Of a stretch of DNA of 64,000 nucleotides, positions 56,101-64,000 are shown piece after piece. Source of the DNA: Actinernus sp. WN-2022 (lineage: Eukaryota > Cnidaria > Anthozoa > Actiniaria > Actinernidae); assembly GCA_030867875.1 (NCBI GenBank), contig JAOWCC010001501.1:31702792-31766791 (forward strand), given 5' to 3'. The position numbers were made by a program, and so were the translations under genes. Position 1 is the first letter of the stretch; the number at the start of each line of letters is the position of its first letter. The notes beneath the pieces were generated by a model that was given only the letters and a program-made list of their open reading frames with translations, was not told the origin of the DNA and did not search any database.

Positions 56101-57190
56101 TATCCCAGCCAGGATCCCACCATGCCACCTGGGTTTGCAACATCCCAGTTGGAATCCCATCATCCCACCTGAGTTATGTACCTAGGATAGGGGTCATGTA
56201 TCTACACATATCTACTGTATAGTCACCCAAATTGCAGACACATGTAACTTCATAATTCTGTGTGGAAAAGTAGATGGTGAAAACATAAATCTAGCATAGA
56301 TTACAAGCTCTTATTTACATTGTACATTTAATTACTTATTCTGAATATATACTGTAACTTCCATATAGTTTTACATGCATTTCATTGCACATTATTTTGT
56401 AAAGTAATTTTTCTTTATGGTTTACTGATAGGCAAAATTCACAGCATTGGTGTTAGCAACTTTGAGGTGAACAATCTTCAGGAACTAAAGGAAGTGGCAA
56501 CTATTCAACCATCAGTTATTCAAAACTTCTTTACACCATTTTATCAAGACAAGAAAACAAGGCAATACTGTGAAGAAAACAACATCAAATACATGGGATA
56601 CAGGTGGGTTTAAAATACAGTCAGTCACTTTGTACATGTAGGTACAGTTGAATGGCTGTATGCAAAAAGGATGTAAGTGACTCTTGATCACATTCCAAAT
56701 TCTCCCTTAGGAAACAAAGAAATTGAAGGAGAATTTAGAATGTGATCAGGAGACACTTACATGTACACCCTTTTTGGACTCACAGCCCTTCGATTGTAAT
56801 TATGTAAAAGTATGACTTATATTGATTGTAAGAAACAGTCAATAAGATAATATTTAATTTATAAAACTCGCATCTTGCAGTACACTTGGGTCCATGTATG
56901 TACTCGAAGGGTTTGACGATAATCCAGTGATGGCAGATGATGGGTTAAAGAAGATTGGTGTTGCTTATGATGCTAATGTTGCCCAGGTTGTCCTCAAGTG
57001 GGCTCTTGAGAGTGGTGTCATTATTATTCCACGGTCACGTTCTTCCAATCACATCCAAACCAACTTCAATTTGCACCATGTTCAGTTGAGTGATGAACAC
57101 AAACAATACTTTGAGGCTTTGGATGGCAGATTTGACAGTGCCGATGAGGTCAAAGTAACAAGTAATGACCAGATTGTACCAGGTAAATAG
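50179..57190 (+). CDS. aldo/keto reductase (six exons)
   Basis: Exons: 50,179 (ATG) or 50,185 (if spliced)-50,377; 53,699-53,780; 54,442-54,613; 55,201-55,336; 56,432-56,603; 56,881-57,190. Phases agree at every junction. Exon 1 ends TVTLASGYK and exon 2 continues MPMIGFGTAGLF, the usual start of the AKR barrel. Catalytic tetrad: D and Y in LIDTAQANCY, K in VSKVQP, H in LIHAME. GVSNFE, QVVLKWALE and IIPRSRSSNHI (cofactor site) follow, so an NADPH-dependent carbonyl reductase is expected. Before the barrel are about 65 residues (VVQYMKRFGEMVNKAPETIE) not usual in AKRs. Intron 2 starts with GC. The gene ends in PGK-TAG. Confidence 0.85.
50378..52310. other. intron 1 of the AKR gene, left part
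   Basis: No supportable exon. Low-complexity and short repeated phrases about 'CTAGTC' and 'GGGGTG' words; ORFs here are not supported. Confidence 0.4.
52311..53143. mobile_element. 833-bp MuDR-like element, 180-bp TIRs, 9-bp TSD
   Basis: Ends TAGCCTGCGTCGCATCCGAA...TTCGGATGCGACGCAGGCTA. ATGACTTTG is exactly repeated at 52,302-52,310 and 53,144-53,152. TIRs are about 180 bp with few mismatches; the centre (about 52,490-52,960) is unrelated and has no transposase. It sits in AKR intron 1. Confidence 0.92.
53804..53998. mobile_element. MITE in AKR intron 2
   Basis: TTTTATGTTGCCGTC/ACTATGACGGC at the left is mirrored by GCCGTCATAGTTTTA/GGCAGCATAAAA at the right; CCATGGGAAG occurs twice inside. 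Confidence 0.65.
54617..54762. mobile_element. 145-bp foldback MITE, copy in AKR intron 3
   Basis: GAAGGGCTGTGTGCAAAAAG and its complement near the right end; GATCACATTCTAAATTCTCC is mirrored around TTAGAAAACAAAGAA. A near-complete palindrome. Confidence 0.88.
54890..55037. mobile_element. 145-bp foldback MITE, second copy in AKR intron 3
   Basis: TTGAAGGGCTGTGTGCAACA and mirrored TGTTGCACACAGGCCTTCGA; same central sequence as the copy at 54,617 but arms carry AGCTAAGGGCATA. Confidence 0.88.
55400..56180. repeat. about 40-bp minisatellite in AKR intron 4
   Basis: Units of the form CACCTGGGTTTGCAACATCC then CAGCCAGGATCCCACCATCC recur about 18 times with a period near 40-42 bp. Open frames on both strands here, with repeated Trp/Pro phrases, are products of the repeat and not genes. 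The unit contains the short palindrome CCCAGGTGGGAT-like and GGATCC words. Confidence 0.92.
56648..56796. mobile_element. 145-bp foldback MITE, copy in AKR intron 5
   Basis: TTGAATGGCTGTATGCAAAA at the left, GACTCACAGCCCTTCGA at the right; GATCACATTCCAAATTCTCC and GGAGAATTTAGAATGTGATC are mirrored. Confidence 0.85.
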
Positions 57191-59279
57191 GAGTAGCACA
57201 TGCTACATGTACGATGGCAGATCCTTCAAATATTTGCTTACTTTTTGTTCTCACAAACTTTGAGTGCTCGTCAATGGTAAAAAAATACAATATTCAAGAA
57301 AACATGTAGGTCAGCACGAACTAAACCAACAATTTTGTCTAGGATATTCATGCAATCATGTAAAACTTTGACAGAGTTAGTTTCCATGCACTTGGAAAGA
57401 AAAGAGACAAGCAAACATTACAACTTAGTTCTGAAATGTATAAAATGATACATGGATGCTGTATCTATGATGGTTCCTCAAGGCACTACAAATTTTAGAC
57501 TGGAAATGCACCCTGAAGGTATCCAATAACCTTAAGCAGAACTTTCATGTGAACTTTCGAACGTAAACAAATATATTTTTTTGTTAAATTTCAATTGCAT
57601 TAATTAGTACATTTTTGCGGCATCTACATGTTTATGAAAAATAGAGCCAATGGCACACAATGAATGGCCTTCCTAATCCCTGTATATTTACTACTTAAAT
57701 ATTAATAGCCTTATGCCATTACTTTAATGACCTTAGTTGCAAAGGAAGCACAAACAGAGAAGGAAGGAGAAAATAAAAAAAAAACTGTTAGGAACAGAGA
57801 TGTGATTGACAAGCTGGTGCTCCAAAATAAGGTCAGACATGAAATGCTGATTTACAAATTAAGCCACCACTATTGACATCACCTTAATAATTTATTATGT
57901 TGTTCTATTATAATTATTCATTGTGTTCTATGTTTTATAATGTTTATAGCAAAACATTTATAATGAACTAAGTTAGATGTTGCCATGCAGATGTGCACAG
58001 AGTAGCGATGCATTTTCCCTCTTCTCTCAACATCCAAATAATCCAATCGTACGACGTGAAGGTCTTTGTACATGTATTTGCATTTAAGTTCTTGTAAGGT
58101 ACATGTAAATGCTACAGGTTCTGTGGTGGATCCAGGATTGACTCTCTGAGGGGGGAAGGGGGGTTCAAAAGAGGATTCAATCATGTCTTTGTTTTTCTTT
58201 TGTATCAGGTTGAGTTTGGTTTATAGGTTGCATGTGACTCTACTAGAGAGCTATGTAAACTTAACTAGAGAAGAAATATACTTGCCTGCTGTATCTCCAG
58301 TCTTATACCTCACACAGGTGCTGCTATTATTGATACTTGTAGAAACTCAGTGCAATTTGGAATTGTGAAGTAATATGCAACAGGCTATTTACTGGGCTAA
58401 TTTTGCCAATAACATTGATAGTTTGAGTTTGAATAATATTTCATAGTAGAACTGCGATTTACAGTATATAACAGTATACATAGTTAGATTTTAGTTTTAC
58501 TGTTTAGTATCAAAGCTAAACATATCTTTGTTGTAAACTTCGCTTTCTGTAGTTCTGTTTTGCCTCAGTGACTTTTAAGTGTTCAAATATGGTGTGCATT
58601 GGTCACGCATTTGTGATGTAAGGGTTGTGTTTATGTCGCTTCATTGACGAATAAATTTAGTTTTGCCCCAACCTTTGCAAGTGAGAGTTCTCGCTCTGGT
58701 TTCTCCAGTTAAACATGGATTAATCATTTCTCTCGGCCTATCATTACTGGACCGGTATTCCCAACTTGGTCTCACTTTATAAAACGGAGGGTGATCATAG
58801 GGAGGAGGGTTTGACAGACAAAGGGGGGTTTGATTTAGAAAAAGGGGTTTGGTCAAATGCCCATCCACCCCAGATGTTTTAGTTTAATATCTTATTTTGT
58901 ATTGTTCCAGTGCTGGTTAAACTTAACAATTGAACAGCTCAAAATAATGCATACAAACTCGCAAAATTCTAGTTGATTCATTAACTCGCAAGTGGAAAAT
59001 AATTCCACTAGTAATTTATATGAGTTGATAAAACAACTTGGAGTTTGAAAACCTCAAACAAACATGGAAATTTACAAGAGTTTATAAGCCTAATTCTTAC
59101 CTGATGCATGGTTTAATTAAGGTACAAAGCATCTTGTGTAGTAGTGGATGTTGTATTAATGCTGATGAATTAAAGTGATAATTTGAATACATGTATAAAA
59201 TATGAGTATGAACCATTTCATTTTGCCAATACCCTACTAACTTACATTTGCTAATGGATTTCGAAGTGAAGTTCCAGCC
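57191..59279. other. intergenic between AKR and beta-propeller gene
   Basis: No recognisable exon. AATAAAA near 57,772 could be a poly(A) signal. The 5' exons of the beta-propeller gene should lie here or the gene is broken; I could not identify them. Confidence 0.4.
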
Positions 59280-59540
59280 CTGTTTACATGCAGTGGTTAA
59301 GTGCTTCGCTTCTAACCTCTGTGGCCCAGGTTTGATCACTGAACATGGCGCCATATGTGAGTTGAGTTTGTTGGTACCTCGCCCTTGCTCTGAGGGTTTT
59401 TCTCTGGGTTTGCCAGTGTTCCTCCCTCCACAAAAACCAACACGCTAAATTCCAATTCAATCTGTGAATTAGCCAGGTCGTGGCTTCGATAAGCCTCTTA
59501 TGGTTGTTTCAGGTCCCGTTAGAAATTCAGTGATATAATA
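59280..59540 (+). mobile_element. tRNA-derived SINE, copy 1
   Basis: CAGTGGTTAAGTGCTTCGC resembles an A box and GGTTTGATCACTG a B box. The body (GCCATATGTGAGTTGAGTTT, ACGCTAAATTCCAATTCAAT) is repeated at 61,050-61,265 and in part at 18,762-18,830. It ends just before the beta-propeller exon acceptor. Confidence 0.7.
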
Positions 59541-59554
59541 CTCTTCCAACACAG

Positions 59555-60843
59555 GTCAATCCAGAAGATGCTACTCTCTATGTGAGCTCTGATGATCAGA
59601 TGATTTACGCACTTGATGCCAAGACTGGAACACTCATGTGGAAGTACGGCACAGCAGAAGATGGTGGTTCTAGGTGTGCATTCAGTCCTGATGAGACATC
59701 TGTGTATTGTGGAACAGATGACAACTCAATTCGGGCATTTGACCGGTTGCATGGTACTCTCCTGTGGAGGTTTAAGACCAACGGAGCAGTGACATCATCA
59801 ACAAGGGTTGGATCTGATGGATTGTTATACGTTGGCTGTGTTGATGGTCACATTTACTGTATTAACCCTGATGGCTCCTTGAAGTGGAAAAAGCACTTGG
59901 GTGATCAGGTTTGTGTTTCAATAATTACACTGCTATATTTAGCCAATATCAGTTCTGGTAATATGATATACATGTACGTAACAGCTCAGTACCCCTCCGG
60001 ACAACTTCTGAGTACATTTGATTGTGAATAAAAGCACTATGGTTTGGTCTTCAGAACTGTAGTATTATAGTCTTCCTGATAGTATTAAATTCAATACAGG
60101 ATATTTTAACAGTTTGTACTTTAAAATTCTAATTATCCTATAAATATTATATTTCACCCAATCAGAGCTCAACATTTCTATGAACTGCAGGGCAGTATTT
60201 TATAATTTCATGGCTAGATGAAACCAATCAAAACACAGCTGGAAATTGTGTGCTTATTTACTTTTCAGCCATCAGATTCTAGAAATAATAATACATAATT
60301 TATTAGACGTCTTGAGACACTGAATATTGGCTTCAAAGAAAACTTCAAATAAAGTTTTTAACAATGGCTTTAAATCTTCCATCTCTTTCCAAGACAAAAT
60401 AGAGACTTTATTACCCATTTCTATTAAACTAGCTTCTAACCAGCTTTGCTCATCAATTTGATTGTAGGTATGGTCTACGCCAGCCCTCCTAGATGGTGGC
60501 CATGTAGTGTTTATTGGCTCCATGGCAGAGCAGTCATATAATGTGTTTGCCCTGAGTGGTGCCAGTGGTGATGTTATTTGGCAGTATCGCACAGGAGGGC
60601 CTGTATTCTCATCTCCTATCCTGAAACATGATGGGAAAGTCATGTACATCTGTTCATTTGATGGCAATTGTTATGCCTTTGATGCAAAGACGGGGAAGAT
60701 TGCATGGGTGTTTGAAGGAGATGGGTCATTTCAGTCTTCACCAGTCATCAGTAAATCAACTGGTCTGATGTTTGTGGCATCAACTCAAGGGAACATCTTT
60801 GGTGTTAACGCGACTGATGGGAAAGTCAGATGGGAGCATAGAG
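59555..60843 (+). CDS. PQQ-type beta-propeller protein, two internal exons
   Basis: Exons 59,555-59,908 (118 codons, phase 0) and 60,468-60,843 (ends phase 1). Repeats of the form YALDAKTGTLMWKYG, IRAFDRLHGTLLWRF, CINPDGSLKWKKHL, FALSGASGDVIWQY, YAFDAKTGKIAWVFEG and FGVNATDGKVRWEH are six PQQ/BamB-like blades, each with a G-x-x-x-W closing strand. The first exon starts after CCAACACAG and the second ends at GTGGGT. No start, stop or further blade is visible in the window, so this is an internal part of a larger gene or a fragment. A propeller of this kind is found in AASDH and in other PQQ-domain proteins; the identity is left open. Confidence 0.75.
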
Positions 60844-61039
60844 GTGGGTGGATCAGAGCTTATACAGTAACACATTTTAACTGTTGACCAGCATGTACCC
60901 AGTGATAAGAGTTTATTGCAGGTATGGTAGAGTTAATTCAGTCTTCACGGCATGGCTAATGTGTGTACATAATGATAATGATAATAATAATAGATATCTA
61001 CAGATAATGTACTTGTGGCCTGCAATGGAAAAAGAAAAT

Positions 61040-61270
61040 AACTAAAATTTCCTCTCACCTCTGTGACCCTGGTTTGATTTCTGATCACTGAGCGCCATAT
61101 GTGAGTTGAGTTTGTTGGTGTCTCGCTCTTGCTCTGAGTGTTTTTCTCCGGATTGTCTGGTGTTCCACCCTCCACAGAAACCAACATACTAAATTCCAAT
61201 TCGATCTGTGGTTTAGGCAGGTCCTGACTTTGATCAGCCCCTCATATGGTAGTTTCAGATCCCATTTTAA
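61040..61270 (+). mobile_element. tRNA-derived SINE, copy 2 (5'-truncated)
   Basis: GCCATATGTGAGTTGAGTTT, CTCTGAGTGTTTTTCTCCGG and ACTAAATTCCAATTCGATCT match the SINE at 59,280 in order. Confidence 0.7.
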
Positions 61271-61429
61271 AAATAATTCAGGGTATATAATTATTACATA
61301 AAAAAATCTTCAGCTTCAGCTTCTTTTATTTTCACTATTTCATTCTCTGGATTATATTATAAGCTTAATTAAATAAAATTAAGTTCTGTGGTAGATTGTA
61401 CAAGTGAGAACCTACATGTAGCTAAAATA

Positions 61430-61885
61430 GTTAAAGTACCTATAAACCCAAATTAGTTATATTTGATATCGATTGTACATGAAGTGGATAGTCCAAGGTA
61501 GAACATTTCTTGATTTGAGTGTTGCGTCTACGAGATATACATGTAGAGGTTTATATGTCCAATATGTATGCTAATGATGTGATGTCATCATATCACTAAC
61601 ATTTGCTGAATTTCTTTGTGCTATGTGAATTAAGCTATTTTCTAATTTTTTTTTTTTGTAAAATCACTTCGAGAAGCCTCAAATATAATTTAAAAATCGG
61701 TAATTTGTCTCTATCAGCATGTTTTTGTATAATAAATGTGTCAGTGATGACATCACATCATTAGCAATTGGAAAATCTCGTAGACGTAACATCCAAATCA
61801 AGAATTATTCTACCATTGGACTACACTTCATGTACAATCAATATCAAGTATAACTAATTTGGGCTTATATCCACTTTAGGTAAGA
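61430..61885. mobile_element. foldback MITE of about 450 bp
   Basis: TAAACCCAAATTAGTTATAT at the left is mirrored by ATAACTAATTTGGGCTTATA at the right; GATTGTACATGAAGTG, TCGTAGACG and GATGTGATGTCATCA segments are also inverted. Confidence 0.8.
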
Positions 61886-63016
61886 ATATTCTTGTACACC
61901 ATTGGATCTGTTTAATTTACAAAATAGTCGGACCGAACTCGGCCATATTGGTCATATTAGTTTATATTAGTTATCGTTAGTAGTCATTATAGCTATATAT
62001 AGGTCTCGTGTATCTCCTTTTGTATATATTAATGTTTAATAGCATATGTTTTTATGCTTAATGTTTTTTAAATGTAAGACTTACAATACAATACAATACA
62101 ATACAATACTTTATTTAACCACGTGTCACCTAGGAGCTTATACAACTCGTTTAAACGTGAACGTGAACAAAAGATAGGCAAATGAAAATACATACAAACT
62201 TATAATTTAAAAAAGTTTAGATACACTTGATGTTTAAGAGTATTAAACAGTCTTAAAATATTACGAAGTCTTGAAATATTACAATATTAAAAATGTATAT
62301 TAAACTATGCATTTATTACTCATTATAATAAGACTTAGCTATTAAGCTAGCTACACATTAGCCTCTGGCTCGCTCTGTGAAACGTGGGTACATAAATTAC
62401 TACTGCTACTAGACACTAGTATAAATAAGTACTTATGTAAATGTGGTGTAGAGTGGTTTTACTTGATCCGTGAAACAAAAAATAATAGTCAGTAAGCTAA
62501 TAGTCAAATAACAATGGAATTAGAGTCTAATTGTGACTATTAGTAGTTTAATATCCATGATTTCACGTGTTAGGTAAAATCACTCTAACTTAATATACTT
62601 TACGAGAAAGAAGTTAACTGAAGACTTAAAATACGATGGTTTTAAGAGAAAACTAAAGGTTTTTGCATCATTAATTTCACGCGAAACTGCAAGAACTGAC
62701 TGATATCAAAGCGAGAAAGTGATTTTGGTTAATTACTGTACGTGTTTATAGGCGACTTTTACCCTGTGGTATTGAGTATTGTATTGTAGCATTTTAGCCG
62801 GAGAGAAAATTAAAACACTCTACTATTTCGCATGTATTTTCAAGCCTGGTGTGTGGTTCGAAAACATTTTCGAAAATATTATGATAATGTACCCGTATAC
62901 GTGTAAAACAGCTGTTCGTCTCACCTCGATGCATTTGTTGGTGTGACGTCAGTGGTCATTGTATAGACATGACTAATTCGCTCTTCCCATTCAACCGCGT
63001 GGTCGCGTGGTACGTC
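61886..63016. other. AT-rich intergenic DNA
   Basis: A (CAATA)n run at about 62,084-62,110 followed by CTTTATTTAACCACG, and a loose inverted pair TGACTATTAG / CTAATAGTCA near 62,500-62,550. No gene seen. Confidence 0.45.
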
Positions 63017-63088
63017 GCCGTGATCGTCTAGAGGTTAGGACATTGCGTTGTGGCCGCAATAACCCAGGTTCGAATCCTGGTCACGGCA
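63017..63088 (+). tRNA. tRNA-His (GTG)
   Basis: 72 nt. Acceptor stem GCCGTGA/TCACGGC pairs fully; D-arm TCTAGAGGTTAGGA; anticodon stem TTGCG/CGCAA with loop TTGTGGC (anticodon GTG at 63,050-63,052); T-arm CCAGGTTCGAATCCTGG with B box GGTTCGAATCC. A T-run at 63,091-63,096 serves as pol III terminator. CCA is not part of the mature gene; no intron. The base before position 1 is C, so the extra G-1 would be added after transcription as in other eukaryotes. Confidence 0.95.
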
Positions 63089-63519
63089 CCATTTTTTAAA
63101 ATCTTTTTTATTACATTTATTTTCTTCTTCTTCTCTTTATTCGTCCTCATTACAACTGTGTTCGCTATAATACGCGAGTTAGCCAAATGCCGCTAGACTT
63201 CCTAGAAAAATACGACATTTCAATTTGCGAAAATAGTAGTTTTAGCGTGCACAGTTTATGCTGAGTTTTAATGGAACATATCAAAGGGGATTACAAAGTA
63301 TAACCGTGCCAACAGCAGTAAACTCGTAAAAAAAATTCGATGTATTACATAAATATAAAGGGAACGTGAAAATTTCTAAAGTTCGGAGTTCTCGCATCCT
63401 GTGAATATTTACCCAAAGAACCTCAAATTTCCTGTGTCAAGAACAAGTATGTGAAGTTTAAAGGTAATTACTTTTCTACTGATCATATGAGAACGTTTCA
63501 AATCGTACCTGTTCCTTTG

Positions 63520-63680
63520 TAATAGACCCTTCCACCGTTTTTTCCACGGCTCCTATTCAAGATATAACTCTCAAATTTTGGATTTTGACTAACTTCGAGG
63601 TGCTCTTTTCAGCAGTATCGACGGTTTTGCTGTTATACGTATATATCAAAAGTTCAAAAAACCCGTGGAAGGGTCTTAAG
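63520..63680. mobile_element. small inverted-repeat element
   Basis: TAGACCCTTCCAC near 63,522 and GTGGAAGGGTCT near 63,664-63,676 are inverted. Two overlapping 64-codon ORFs here are not supported. Remaining sequence to 64,000 ends with GCGAACTGGTCTA at about 63,931, a likely end of the TAGACCAGTT foldback family. Confidence 0.55.
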
Positions 63681-64000
63681 TCGTCGAAATTTAATATACA
63701 GCAATTGTTTAGAAAACTACCATTTGTCTTATGTTTGGAAGAGCAACTCAATCCAGCTCATATTTCATCCATTTATTGACACTTGTATAAATATCGCATT
63801 ATAATGAAAGTAATATCGAAAATCGGTTACTCACTATTAAACGTTAGAGTCCAAAACTCTCCAAAATTTTCACATTTTCTTATAAAATCGAACAGTTTCG
63901 CACCTCATTAAAAATGTCGGAAAAAAATCCGCGAACTGGTCTATTTTCGCGAGAGTTCAGCAGTGAGAACTCGTTTACCTGTTTATAACAGCCACTCCTC

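Noticed and set aside
55370..56185. Several overlapping ORFs of 77-226 codons
   Set aside because: They read through a 40-bp minisatellite on both strands and have repeat composition; the true reading is intron DNA.
63557..63779. Two opposing 64-codon ORFs
   Set aside because: They overlap an inverted-repeat element and have no recognisable features.

Overview
The window is eukaryotic DNA from an invertebrate animal, most likely a cnidarian (moderate confidence, judged from gene style and repeat content). It has two parts: a nearly complete Polinton/Maverick (adintovirus-like) integrated viral element at about 1-16,600, and about 47 kb of AT-rich host DNA with intron-bearing genes and many non-autonomous transposons.

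Element (1 to about 16.6 kb). Genes are compact and intronless. From left to right: Cys-rich zinc-binding protein (+), zinc-ribbon/cyclin-fold transcription factor of VLTF3/TFIIB type (+), a block of tandem repeats, a short remnant ORF (-), a glycine-rich membrane protein (-), a jelly-roll minor-capsid candidate (-), a large conserved protein broken by a 20-bp duplication (+), a coiled-coil/membrane protein (-), double-jelly-roll major capsid protein (+), A32-type packaging ATPase (+), five small virion or membrane-type ORFs (+), a retroviral-type DDE integrase (+) and protein-primed DNA polymerase B (-). Capsid, ATPase, integrase and pPolB together define the Polinton/adintovirus class. No adenain-type protease is visible. 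Two strong A/T-rich hairpins lie between same-strand genes and look like 3'-end signals. Large near-perfect palindromes occur near both ends. The left terminus is not resolved in the window. Several ORFs are damaged, so this is probably an ageing copy.

Host part. A three-exon LYSMD1/2-like gene (20,819-24,758) sits downstream of a tandem array carrying CRE-like sites. Two tandem JmjC/cupin hydroxylase copies follow at 38.8 and 45.2 kb; the first has only exon 1. The second is followed in the same strand and phase by a six-exon aldo/keto reductase (50.2-57.2 kb), which may be fused to it. A PQQ-type beta-propeller gene is partial (59.6-60.8 kb), and a tRNA-His lies at 63.0 kb.

The rest is transposon debris: TAGCC-ended elements with 9-bp target duplications (MuDR-like), several families of palindromic foldback MITEs, a TAA-duplicating MITE, tRNA-derived SINEs, 3' ends of non-LTR retrotransposons, a helicase fragment and minisatellites. 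All coordinates and splice sites were read by eye; no database search was possible.
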